From positions 49,667,429-49,731,428 of the forward strand of contig CM049312.1 of assembly GCA_026874595.1 (NCBI GenBank): DNA of 64,000 nt. Direction: 5' to 3'. A program made the translations under genes and the position numbers. Positions 37,151 through 48,600 of the stretch are shown one piece after another. The stretch's first letter is position 1. Each line of letters starts with the position of its first letter. A model generated the notes under the pieces. It saw only the letters and a list, made by a program, of their open reading frames with translations. It was not told where the DNA came from and ran no database searches. This stretch comes from Sipunculus nudus (lineage: Eukaryota; Annelida; Sipuncula; Golfingiida; Sipunculidae).

Positions 37151-39611
37151 CGACCAGAGGACGAACGCTTGCAGGAAGTGGCCGGAAATAAGACAGCGAA
37201 ACAGACAGACAGTTACTAGGCAGACAGACAGGGAACATTTGGATCTGATCAAATGAAAAAAAACCCCTATCATAGGAGAAATAGAAGCACATATTAATGT
37301 GGTTTGGCTGATTTTTAAAAGTCGCAGATGAGTAGACAGACAAACAGACAGACAGAAAAACTCCAAGTGAGGGCCATGTAATCATGCCATAGAGAAGGGA
37401 AAGCATGAATAAAATAAGCAACAGTCTATAAGAATTAATCTTTATTTTTATTTTGAATTTTAAGAAGTGTAACCTATATTAGGTCATCAGGGTAATGGAA
37501 GAATATGACAGAGTCCCCGCGAGGATAAACCCATTAAATCTAGTTTCAGATGCTGCAATCAATGTTGTGACACTGTACATAGTTTTGGAGATATGGCACA
37601 ATAATGATTGCTGCAGCGCCATCTGGCGGCTATTTAGTAAAAGAAAAAATATAAGTTTCCAGAAATTTAATTTTTTATTCTATATTTATTTGATGTATAA
37701 TTAAAATTTAACCCCTGCAGAATATGACAGAGTGCCCACGAGGATAAACGCATTAATTCTAGTTTCAGATGCTGCAATCAATGTTGTGACACTGTCTACA
37801 GTTTTGTAGATATGGCACAATAATAATTGCTGCAACGCTATCTGGCGGCTATTTTCTAAAAGGAAAAATATAAGTTTCAAGATATTTTATTTTTTATTTT
37901 ATAAATTTTTTTATGTATAATTAAAATAACCCCCCTGCCCCAAGCCTGCTAAACCAGGGATCGCCCATATTTTGATACACCCACTTACAAAATCGGGGAT
38001 CCGTCCCTGGTTTTAAAAGATTTGCCAGTGGTTCCTGGCAACACAAGTGGCCGGACAAGGGGACACAATAAAAATCACAGGTGTAGTCCCTCCACATTTA
38101 GCGGCTTTTGTCCTCTATTCAATGCTGCTTTGTGAGGTTCATGGACGACCGCACGCCAACTTGCAACTGTAATAGCCTTGCCGGCACTTACCGGTCAACC
38201 CTGAAGCCACTTGTGCTCACAGCAATTGGATATATTTTCATCATTTGATGAAAAACGAGGCAAGATTTGACGAGAATTGCAATAAAATCACATGATGTGA
38301 TAGAGAGTGTCAGACGCTGTCAAATGCTGAAAACTATATGTCTGTAGTGTATAAAATGACAGCATTATAGGCATTTGTTTAAATGGTCCACTGTTCTTGC
38401 TTGACGACAAATGGTGCGAGATATAACGAGATATTCATTAACATCACTTACACTAGTCAAATGATTGTTGATCGATAGCAAAATAAAATCTCTAGCATAA
38501 AATTGAAAGAGATATAGACATTTGTTGAATATTTTGTTCAAAATATCGAATATTCTCGTTTGGCGGGAGATGATGCGAGATTTGGCGAGATTTGCAGTTT
38601 TAACATGTTAAGCTTCCGAAAGGCTACCAGTGGCTGAAACCCTATACTCTTTAACCTAAAACGTGATCGAGTTATCAGCATTTCTACGAAATCTCGTAAT
38701 TTCTCGTTTGACGGAAAAACAGATCGAGATTCTACGAGACTTCCAATTGACTGGATTAGAGCCAAAGGAATGCTACCTCATGCAGAAAACTAGACCCTTG
38801 TAGTATAAATATCAACAGAGATAGAAGCAAAAAACTAATTATTTTCAGATTGTCAAGTTTTACCCCAAAATTTGGTTACCATGGTAACAGCAGCACAAAG
38901 CTACATGTACGCAGGAATAAGCCAATGATCCTAGTTTCAGATAAGACAATAAAAATTGTGCTATGTTTCAATATTTTTTAGATGTTGCAGAAAAATGATA
39001 TGTTACAGTGTTTCATGTACCACGCCCCCTGGTGGCAATTTTCAAAAAATGAAAAATCGATTTCGAGATATTTATTAATAACACAAAATATATCATTTTC
39101 AAAGCCATTGTTAAAAAAATGTGGACCTCAAGGTCATATTAAATGAAATCTCGAAAAATCTCGTTTGACGAAAAATCGTACAAGATTCTGCGAGACTTGT
39201 AACTGTATCATATATAACTGACTAAACCCTACCTAATGCAAAAAACTAGACGTCGCTAGCTTTAATAATGACAAAGTTAGAAAAAAATTCAAATTTTGTG
39301 ACTTTTTCCACAAAAATACGTTACCATGGTAACCATTGATCGGGACAATTTGCTAACATGTGGAAAGGCAACAGAATGAGGAATTAGATGAGCTATAGAT
39401 TAAGCGCATACGGTTATTATTGACAAAGATATGAAGGGAAAACCGTTTTAAGGTTTTTCAGTGACCCTGACCTTCACCTTGGACCGACCATGGCCAAAAA
39501 CAATAGGCTCCCAGGGTTTTTGATTTAACACTTTTTCTATAAGTTTCAGGGTGATTGCTTCAAAATTGTGGCCTGTAGAGCACCGACAAACAAACAGACA
39601 GACAGACTAGA
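37151..39611 (+). repeat. 2.46-kb dispersed-family unit 1
   Basis: Starts CGACCAGAGGACGAACGCTTG. It contains two ~225-bp sub-repeats with GATGCTGCAATCAATGTTGTG and GCGCCATCTGGCGG (37616) or ACGCTATCTGGCGG (37835). Then comes an AAACCAGGGA...TCCCTGGTTT inverted pair (37951 to ~38020), a broken copy of the small frame found intact in unit 2, CGAGATTTGACGAGATT-rich text, and ACGCCCCCTGGTGG (39022). It ends in a CAAACAGACAGACAGAC tract. Unit 2 repeats this order about 2456 bp later. Confidence 0.85.
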
Positions 39612-41935
39612 CGACCAGAGGTCGAACACTTGCCGGAAGCGGAAATAAGAAAGTCAAACTAGGAGACAACATACAGCAGGCAGGCAGTTTACATTTGGAA
39701 CTGGTCAAATGAAGTACCCGAAAAATAGCGTAAACAGAAGAACAATTTTGTGTGGTTATGCTGATTTTGAAAAGTCGCAGATGAGTAGACAGACAAACAG
39801 ACAGACAGACGGGAAAAAAAAACTCCATGTGAAGGCCATGTACTCCTGTCATGGAGAATGAAAAAGAAAGTCTATTAGAATAAAACTCCATATTTTGAAT
39901 TTAAGAATAGGAAGAATTTAATTGTAACGTATATTAGGTCACCATGGTTATGGAAGAATATGACAGAGTCCCCACGAGGATAATCGCATTAAATCTAGTT
40001 TCAGATGCTGCAATCAATGTTGTGACACTCTCTATAGTTTTGGAGATATGGCATAATAATGATTGCTGCAGCGCCATCTGGCGGCTATTTTCTAAAAGGA
40101 AAAAAATAAGTTCCCAGATATTTATTTTATTATATATATTTGATGTATAATTAAATGTAACCCCTGCAGAATGTGTCAGAGTCCCCAGTAGGATAAACGC
40201 AATAAATCTAGTATCAGATGCTGCAATCAATGTTGTGACAGTGTGTATAGTTTTTGAGATATGGCACAATAATGATTGCTGCAGCGCTCTCTGGCGGCTA
40301 ATTTCTAAATGAGGAAAAATAAGTTTCGAAATATTTTATTTTTTAATATAAATATTTAATGTATAATTAAAATTAAACCCCTGCCCCCCCCCCCCCCCCA
40401 ACTGCTAAACCAGGGATCCGCCCATATTTTGACACACCCAACTACAAAATCGGGGATCCGTCCCTGGTTTGAAAGATTTGCCAGTGGTTCCTGGCAACAC
40501 AAGTGGCCGAACAAGGGGACACAATGAAAATAACAGGTGTGTTCAATTCAAATTTAACGGCTTTTGTCCTCTTTTCAATGCTGCTTTGTGAAATTCATGG
40601 ACGACCGCGCACACCAACTTGCAACTGTAATGGCCTTGCCGGCACTTACCGGTCAACCCTGAAGCCACTTGTGTTCACGGCAATTGGATTTATCTTCATC
40701 ATTTGATAAAAAACGAGGCGAGATTTGACGGGATTTGCTATATAATCACATTATATGACTGAGAGTGTCAGACGCTGTCACATGCTGAAAACTATATGTC
40801 TGTAGTTTAAAAAATGACAACATTATAGGCATTTGTTTAAATGGTCCTCTGTTCTCGTTTGACGACAAATGGTGCGAGATTTGACGAGATATTCACTTGT
40901 GTCACTTTAATCTACTAAAAAATCCTAGAACAATAAAAACTAGACCCTTGTAGCATTGAAAATAGCCGGGATACAGATATTTGTTTAAAATCTCGTAATT
41001 TCTCGTTTGACGATAAACTGAGCGAGATTTGACGAGATTTGCAATTGAATGACTTAGAAGCAAGGGAATGCTGCCTTATGCAAAAAACTTCACCCGTGTA
41101 GCATAAATATTAACAGAGAAGAAAGCCAAAAACATAATGTTTTCAGATTGTCAAGTTTTACCCTAAAATTTGGTAACCATGGTAACGGCGGCACAAGCCT
41201 ATATGTACAAAGGAGTAAGGCAATGATCCTAGTTTAAGATGCGACAAAAAAAATTGTTATATGCTTAATATTTTTTTAGATATTGCGGAAAAATGATAAG
41301 TTGTAGTGTTTCCTGTACCACGCCCCCTGGTGGCTAATTTCGAAAAATGAAAAAACAAGTTCGAGATAATACAGAAAAACAGAAAATATGTCACTTTCAA
41401 AACCTTAGCTGTAAAACTGCCACCTCTAAATCGTATTTAATGAAATCTCGAAAAGTCTCATTTGACGACAACTGGCACGAGATTTTGCGAGACTTCTATT
41501 AATTTTCCATAGAGCATATTAAATGCTACACAATGCAAAAAACTAGACCTCTCTAACTTAAAAAATGAGATATTTGGAGTGAAATTTTCGAATTTTCTGA
41601 TTTTTCCCCAAAAATATGTTACCATGGTAACCATTGACCGGAAAAATTTGCTAGCACCTGGAAAGCTAACATAAAGAGGAATGAAATGAGCAACAGATTA
41701 TGCGGCTACGATTATTATTGACGAAGATATAAAAAAAATAAAAATTTTACGTTTTTCGGTGACACTGACCTTGACCTTTGACCGATCATGACCAAAAACA
41801 ATAGGCTCCGAGGAGAACCAAACTTACACAATAACTATAAGTTTCAGAGCACCAAACTTACACAATAACTATAAGTTTCAGAGCGATTGGTTAAGAATTG
41901 TGGCCTGTAGAGCACAGACAGACAGACAAACAGAC
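39612..41935 (+). repeat. 2.3-kb dispersed-family unit 2
   Basis: Starts CGACCAGAGGTCGAACACTTG and repeats the order of unit 1: CTCF-like cores at 40071, 40284 and 41320, a run of 16 C (40384-40399), the AAACCAGGGA inverted pair (40407), the small frame, then TGACCTTGACCTTTGACC (41766). A perfect 34-bp duplication (41817-41850 and 41851-41884) lies just before the CAGACAGACAAACA tail. Confidence 0.85.
40524..40706 (+). CDS. Small open frame with signal-peptide-like start, inside a repeat
   Basis: ATG at 40524 gives 60 residues. MKITGVFNSNLTAFVLFSML followed by LCEIHGRP looks like a signal peptide or N-terminal membrane segment. A short CNCNG motif follows, then a hydrophobic end (VFTAIGFIFII). 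A homologous stretch in unit 1 (about 38070-38248) has ATA at the start and is two bases shorter at the GGACGACCGC site, which shifts the frame into an early stop. So at least one copy is dead. I do not recognise the product; chance coding in a repeat is the main alternative. Confidence 0.25.
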   Translation: MKITGVFNSNLTAFVLFSMLLCEIHGRPRTPTCNCNGLAGTYRSTLKPLVFTAIGFIFII

Positions 41936-42160
41936 AAACAGACAAACAAACATACGCGGGTGATGAACATACAAACAAACAAACATACGGAACTGACCAA
42001 CATGCTTGCGAAAATCGAAGATTTCCGGCAAGCAACAAACAGACATACGCAACTGACCAATATGCTTGCCGAAATCTTTGATTCCGGCAAGCAACAAACA
42101 GACAAACAGACATACGCAACTGAGCAATATGCTTGCCGAAATCTTTGATTCCGGCAAGCA
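41936..42160 (+). repeat. Tandem hairpin tail of the dispersed family
   Basis: Three hairpins in a row: 42004-42033 (imperfect), 42064-42092 and 42131-42159. The last two are the same 13-bp stem and TTT loop as at 12946. They are separated by ACAAACAGACATACGCAACT and GAGCAATAT-type linkers, giving 60-67 bp steps. Confidence 0.9.
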
Positions 42161-42460
42161 ACAATGCAACATTGAGGCAACCAATCAAATTACAAGAAAG
42201 AATTGACTTAAAATTATGACAAGATGAAATTGACAATATTCCCACTAAAATGCAACAGTCTATGTACAAACAAGGCCTACAAACGAACCTGTGTAGTGAG
42301 ATATAAACCAGGTATAATGTTTCAATGCTAGACCATTTCTTGTGTACATGTGTAACATGTATATGAACAGTGCAAGTACTATACATTTTGAACAAGAACC
42401 AATTACACAAACATCACTGCTGACATTCTGGCATGGGTGCTCATAACACAAAAATTATTG
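42161..42460. other. Unassigned spacer
   Basis: No feature supportable. Confidence 0.5.
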
Positions 42461-42850
42461 TATGTGGTGCAATAAGTCTTGTATACAACAAAACTACCCA
42501 AGACATATTGACATGTAAATTTCAGGCTGATCTGTCAAATCACTCCTGAGGAATAAGCAAGAACATACACTTTAAAAATTATTGTAGGTGGCGCCACTTG
42601 TCTTGCATACAACAAAGCTATCTAAGATGTTTACATATGCCCAATTTCAAGCTGATATATCACACCCCTCCTGAGAAATAAGCAGAGACATACACTGTGC
42701 AAAAATATTTTAGGTGGCCCCACCAGTCTTGTACACGACAATGCTCTCCGATATGTATAAACATGCCTTATTTCAGGCTGATATAATAAGGCACATACAC
42801 TGTGCAAATGCCATTGTAGGTGGAGACACTACTCGTGTGAACGAGAAAGC
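42461..42850 (+). repeat. ~125-bp tandem repeat with GTGGCGCCAC
   Basis: Four diverged units starting near 42461, 42585, 42710 and 42817 with the blocks GTAGGTGGCGCCACTTGTCT, ACAACAAAGCTATC, TTTCAGGCTGATAT, CTCCTGAGAAATAAGCA and CATACACTGTGCAAA. Confidence 0.8.
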
Positions 42851-42989
42851 CATCAAAGAATCATAGACAGGTCAAAATATCAGACCAATACATCAAACAT
42901 TTCTTGAGTTTGATGTACTGGGATGACCAGGCTTAGGTGAGAAAGGCAGTTGCCACGAGTTAACTGTGACAAATTGCTGGCTCAAGCTA

Positions 42990-43086
42990 CTGCACTGAGT
43001 GAACTCTTGACCCGCACCTAGCTGCACTGAGTGAACCTTTGACCTGTACCTGGCTGCACCGTGTGAACTCTTGACCTGTTGCATAA
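42990..43086 (+). repeat. 32-bp tandem repeat, three units
   Basis: TGCACTGAGTGAAC starts at 42991 and 43023, and a variant TGCACCGTGTGAAC at 43055. Each unit includes a TTGACCYG half-site. Confidence 0.9.
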
Positions 43087-43559
43087 TCTGATACAGTTTG
43101 CAGTCTACCAAAGCTATAAATAGATCCAGACACAAAATTTATTTACACATTCTGAAAGACTGGCTATAATGCTTTTTTCAAGCTTTTTTTTTATCAAAAT
43201 GTTAAAAATAACAAAAGATTTAGTCCTTTCATTGTTAAAGGTCCAATAATAATGCCAACAATCATTTAAGTAACCTTAAACAAAGGCCTCCTAAGAATCA
43301 TTTTTGTGCAATGTTACAGTAGTTGCAGAAACAGTTTTGCAGAAGAAGACTATTGCAGTCCATTTTTTAAAATAGGCTTACTATTGCCACAAGACCAACT
43401 TTAGCTTTCTATGATTCTACCACAAATCAACAAACCCAATCTATTTCTTATACAATTGAAAGTACCATACCCTAGGATAATACTTGTGAAAAATTTAACG
43501 ATTCAGCTTGACATTTATATCATAACACAGTCTTAAACTAAAAGAGGCTAAAATAATGA
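43087..43559. other. Unassigned spacer
   Basis: AT-rich; no feature supportable. Confidence 0.5.
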
Positions 43560-44440
43560 AGTTTTTGTCTGTAAAAAACAGGTCGATGTAGATGGCACCA
43601 CAAAAACTGCAATTTCAAATATGAGTCATGTGACCAACATTTGACAAAACTTGGTAATGCTAGCTCCTGTCGTTTATGAGATTGTTATGTCAGTATGCTT
43701 ACTTGGAAAATTAATAAGTTCAAATTTCTGTAACTCAGCCAAAATTCATCAAACCCACACCATTTGAACAAACTTAGATAATTTCTGTGAAATATTGAAC
43801 CATTTGGCTTAATATTTTCAGAGAAGAAGATTTTCAAAAGTTTTTTTTTTAGTTTTTTACCCGTACAATGTAAGTTAATGCAGTTGGCGCAACAAAACAC
43901 TCAATCCCATATTTGATATATAACCGATTTTGGCAAAACATTTTGGGATACTAGCTCCTTCTATTCCTGAGAAATAATGGGTTAATGTACTGATGATCGA
44001 TGACCTTTGTATGGAAAAGGTTGATGCAGGTGGCGCCACCAAAACCTCAATATCATATATGAGTCATGTGCCCAACATATGCATAAAATTTGTTGAAGAT
44101 AGCTCCAGCCATTTCTGATATTGTAATTTTAGTATCCTTTTTTGGCCAAATGACTAAGTTCAGCTTCCTGAAACTCGGCAAAAATTCACCACACTGGAAC
44201 CATTCGAACAAACATGAGAGAGATTGTTTCAGAGATTATTCCTGTAAAATATAAAACAATTTGTCTGGACAGTTTCGGAGAAGAAATTTTTAGCTTTTTT
44301 TAACCTTTTCCCAATTAAATCTAAGTAAATTCAGATAGGAAAAAAAATAAGCAAAATCCGATAGAGATTTTACGTGACTTATTTTTTGCACAAAATTTGG
44401 TGATACTAGCTTCAGCCGTTTTCAAGATAATATGGGACGC
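43560..44440 (+). repeat. Diverged tandem modules with GGTGGCGCCACC
   Basis: Related blocks near 43591, 43881 and 44028 share a GGTGGCGCCACCAAAAC-like box, ATATGAGTCATGTG, and GATACTAGCTCC followed by TTCTGAGA. The blocks starting ACTCAGCCAAAATTCA (43734) and ACTCGGCAAAAATTCA (44173) show that the larger period is about 440 bp. Confidence 0.65.
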
Positions 44441-44619
44441 CGCACCATCGCATAAACTCACAGGTTCACTAACAAATGATATCATGTATACTTACAACAG
44501 GAATATTTTCCATGTGGCAATTGGACTCGACACAGATGTATGATAAGTCCTTTATTACTTCATTATTTTTTTAATGAATTTAATATATTGATCAATGATG
44601 AAATTTATCATGGTTAATT

Positions 44620-45590
44620 TATAGATGAAAAACTTCCCAACATAATGACGTTAATGTGTGCAGATAATTTGGTAAATTTTAGCGATACAGTGGGAAGAAT
44701 TCAGCAACATTAAAAAACATTAAAAGTATTATCAAAAGATTCAGACTGAAAGTGTATCATCTTACAAATACTTAGGGATACATTTTACAACTAGATTAAA
44801 CTGGTATAAAACACAGCAGGTTAAAGCTTCACAGACATAGAGGGCACTTGTGATCATCAAGAATGTTAACAGGAAGTACAATTATGTCACATCAGTTATG
44901 TTACTTATTTGATAGTAACTTATATTTCTTTATGGATCTGAGCGTTGGGGATTTAATAAGAGTGAATTAACTGAAAGAGTTGACATCAGTTTTGCAAGTA
45001 TGTATTAAGAGTAGGCTAATCAACTCCAAACGTTGTTGCCCTTGGAGAATGATTCCAATACTGGACAAACCTTATCCATGTTACTGATAACAGATATTCC
45101 AGACACATTTATAAATTATTGGTTAATTTAGATCACAAGGGAAATGAACCTTGGGCAACACACATTAAAACATAATTTTCAACTAGGGTTTTGCTATGTA
45201 TGGATGATGCAGAAAACTGGAGATGCCAATGTTTTTGAGCCACATCAAAGAAAGAATTAAAGATATGCCTATTCAAAACTGGCACAATGATATTAAATCA
45301 TGCTGTAAACTAAGAAAACACAAGCAATCATTACAAGCTGAGAGGTACCAATCATATTTAAAAATAGAAAAGGGGAGACAGTATTGTTTAAAGTAAGGCT
45401 ATAACAAAATTGAAGACGAATTTCATTTTCTATTTGAATACCTTCTATATAGACACGTGTGACAAATATGTTGACAAAAGTCTGCGAATAAAAAACCAAC
45501 ATAGTTTTGTAAATTTATTTATCCATAAAAATGTTTTTGAAATAAACAGATTAGCCGCCTATATACCTATCATGCATTCCTGAAGAAAGA
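44620..45590 (+). pseudogene. Degenerate LINE RT palm/thumb and C-terminal region
   Basis: Translated pieces on the plus strand follow LINE order: TLMCADNLVNFS at about 44648-44680 (the catalytic YADD box has become CADN, with CADN at 44657-44668), YKYLGIHFTTRLNWYKT from 44763, LYGSERWGFNKSELTER near 44932-44980, a VALGE/TPNVV block near 45025, DEFHFLFEYLLYRH near 45418, and KNVFEINRLAAYI near 45525. Stops and frame changes separate them, and the fingers domain and endonuclease are missing. The catalytic change and the disruptions make it inactive. It is a different LINE lineage from the minus-strand remnant at 6279-7590, judging by its motif text. Confidence 0.75.
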
Positions 45591-45684
45591 ATAACTTTAT
45601 AAAAGTATGTTAGTATGTAGCATTTAACTTCTTGTAAGCTGTGTATATGTACAAGAAGAATATTTATGTTAAATGTTTGTAGTA

Positions 45685-48600
45685 TAATTTATTACCTCCG
45701 CTAACGGGGATTATGTTTTTTGCGGTGTTGGTTTTTTGCTTGCCGGAATCAAAGGCAAGCATCTTAGGGGCTCTGCACTGGAACCACTAGAACATATAAT
45801 TTTTTGCCATATCTCCAAAACTAATAAACTTAGCTACATAAATATAGTTAATTTTGTTCCTCTATACCTTTACCAAAAGATTATCTAGTCATCTGATATC
45901 TCAGATGTGGCAGTATGTCCGTGTCTTTGTCAGTTGTCATCAAATTCGCCTCCCTGGTTGTTCTTTCGTCTGACATATGGTATTGGACAGGCCAGACTTT
46001 TAAAACCATTCCTTATGAATGTTATACTGTTGATAGAACGCCTAAAGTTATAGAAGTATGATGTATTTTAGTGTAAATAGGTCAATTGTCAAGGTAAAAA
46101 CATCAAAAATTTATTTTCTTTATAACTTGGTCAACATTAGTTCTATCAAACTTGTTCTCATGGTCTTCCTTTGGGTCTTCTCGAAAACCTGGTCTAGTCA
46201 TCTGGTCTCAACCATGTATCACTTTTTCAGTATGTCTGTCTGTTTGTCCATTGTCGACAATTACGCCTGCTTGCTGGTTCTGGTTCGCATGACATATAGC
46301 ATTATACATGCCACAGTTAAGCAGGAATTTCTTTGTAACTTACAAATAAACTTATATCGGGACGATTTCTTGAAGTCCTAAGTGTATTATATAAATTTCT
46401 CCTGCCGCTAGTTCATTCGTATGACATAAAGCATTCTATAGGCCGCCTTTGTCATTTTGAAAGCTAGAGAGTTTGTTATTCAGGCAGCACTAGATCAATT
46501 TGACTCGACTTTTCATCAAATCTTGCGAAATCTTGCAAATGTTTCTTGTCAAACGAGATATTAGGAGATTTCACAGTTTTCGCTCTACAGGCCAGATTTC
46601 TCGAGCAATCGATCTGAAAGTTAAACAGTCGATAGAAAAACAAAGATCCTGCAAGCCTTTCGTTTTCGTTTGATATAGGTCAAAAGTCAAGGTCAAGGTA
46701 CTGAAAAACAAAAACAAAAATATTATTTTGCTTAGAAGGTCGTCAAATATTGTCCCAGCTACACAAATTATAGCTCATTTTATTCGTCTTTGCTTTCCCC
46801 ATTATGAAGTCTGATCACCTGTCATCCAGGTTGTATCTGTCTGTTCTTATGTCTGTCTGTTGTTGTCAATTTTCCTGCCTGCCTGTTCTTTAGTCTGGCA
46901 TATGTCGTTCTGGTGTCACACTGTTAAAGCAATGCCTCTGAAAGGCAAACAGTTAAAAGAAAACCAGGAATTATGTTCTGTCTGTCAGTCCGTTCGTCCG
47001 CGACTTTTCAATATCATCATAAGTATATAAGGGTTCTATTTTTTCTGCTCTCCCAGGACATTGCTCAATCAAATGATTTTTTCACACATTTCCCTGTCTT
47101 CGTGTATCTTTGACTGTGTTAACTGAACTTCCGGCAAGCGCACGACAAATGGTCGTCTAATGAGTTTGTCACAACTCTACTGGTCACAATTTTGTAGCAG
47201 TCGTATTTAAACCTACATAGCTGATTGACAATCAAAAGTCCTGGAAGCCTATTGTTTTTCTTTAATATAGGTCAAAGGTCGAGGTCATCAAGAAACGTCA
47301 AAATTTTATTTTCATCATAACTTTGTCAATATTGGTCCTATCTTCATAAACTCTGGCTCATTTTCTTCCTCTTTGTCCTCTTCATAACTTAGTCATGTCT
47401 ACTCGTCTCAACTTTGTGTAACTTTGTCAGTATATCTGTCTTTTTTCAGCTGTCCTCAATTTCGCCTGCAGGCATATAGCATTCTACAGGCCACGGTTTA
47501 ACAGGAATCACTTTGAAACTTATACATATCAAATATCGGAAAGATTTATTGAAGCTGTATGTGTATTTTTAAATAGGTCAACGTTCAAGGTCAAGGTCCT
47601 CAAAAGACTATTAAATGTTATTTTCCTCATAACTTTGTTAATGATTGCCTTATCTTCATAAACCTTGACTCGTTTACTTATTTTTCGTCTTCTTCATAAC
47701 TTAACACTAGTCAACTGGTCTCAACTTTGTGTCACTTTGTCAGTTTGTCTATTTGTTTGTCAGATGTCCTCAATTTCGAGTGAAGGCTTGTTCTTGTCTC
47801 TGGCATAAAGCATTCTACAGGCCACAGTTTATTGAGCAGGAATCACTTTGTAACTTACAGATATCGTATTTCGATCGATTTTTTAAGCAAAATGTGTATT
47901 ATTAAAATAGGTCAAAGTTCAAGATCAAGGTCATCAAAAGATATCAAAATCTTATTTCCCTCAAAACTTTGTCAATATTGGTCCTATTTTCCCACACTAT
48001 GGCTCATTTTCTTCCTCCTCGTCATTTCCATGACATGGTCTAGTCAACTGCCCTGCACTTTGTGTTGTTTTGTCAGTATAAATGTTTGTTTGCTAGTTAT
48101 CCTCATTTTCACCTTCTTGTTGGTTATTGCGTCTAACATGCAGCATTCCCCAGGCCATAGTTTTGCAGGAATCACTTTATGACTTACACATATCATATAT
48201 TTGGACGATTTTTGAAGCTGCATGTATATTTACTAAATAGGTTAAAGTTCAAGATCAAATTTATCAAAACACGTCAAAATCTTATTTTCCTCATACTTTG
48301 TCAATATTGGTCCTATCCGCACAAACTATGGCTCACTGCTTGCCGGAAATCGAAATTACTTGTCGGAAATCTTAAATGCTTATAACTCAACGACTTAAAG
48401 CAAGACAGGTCTAGTTTTCATCATTTCGTAACATGTGGCAAGCTTGACATGACTGAACTGCAGATCATGCCAAATCTTGCATCATATCTCTCCAAACGAG
48501 AAAAAACGAGATTTCAGCTAAATGTTTATAACTCTGCGACTTTTACAGCTATACAGGTCTAGTTTTCGGCATATCGTAACATTTGGCCAGCTTTATATGA

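Noticed and set aside
37017-42410. Minus-strand frames rich in SVCLSVCLSVCL
   Set aside because: They are the complement of the ACAGACAGACAA tracts in the dispersed repeats.
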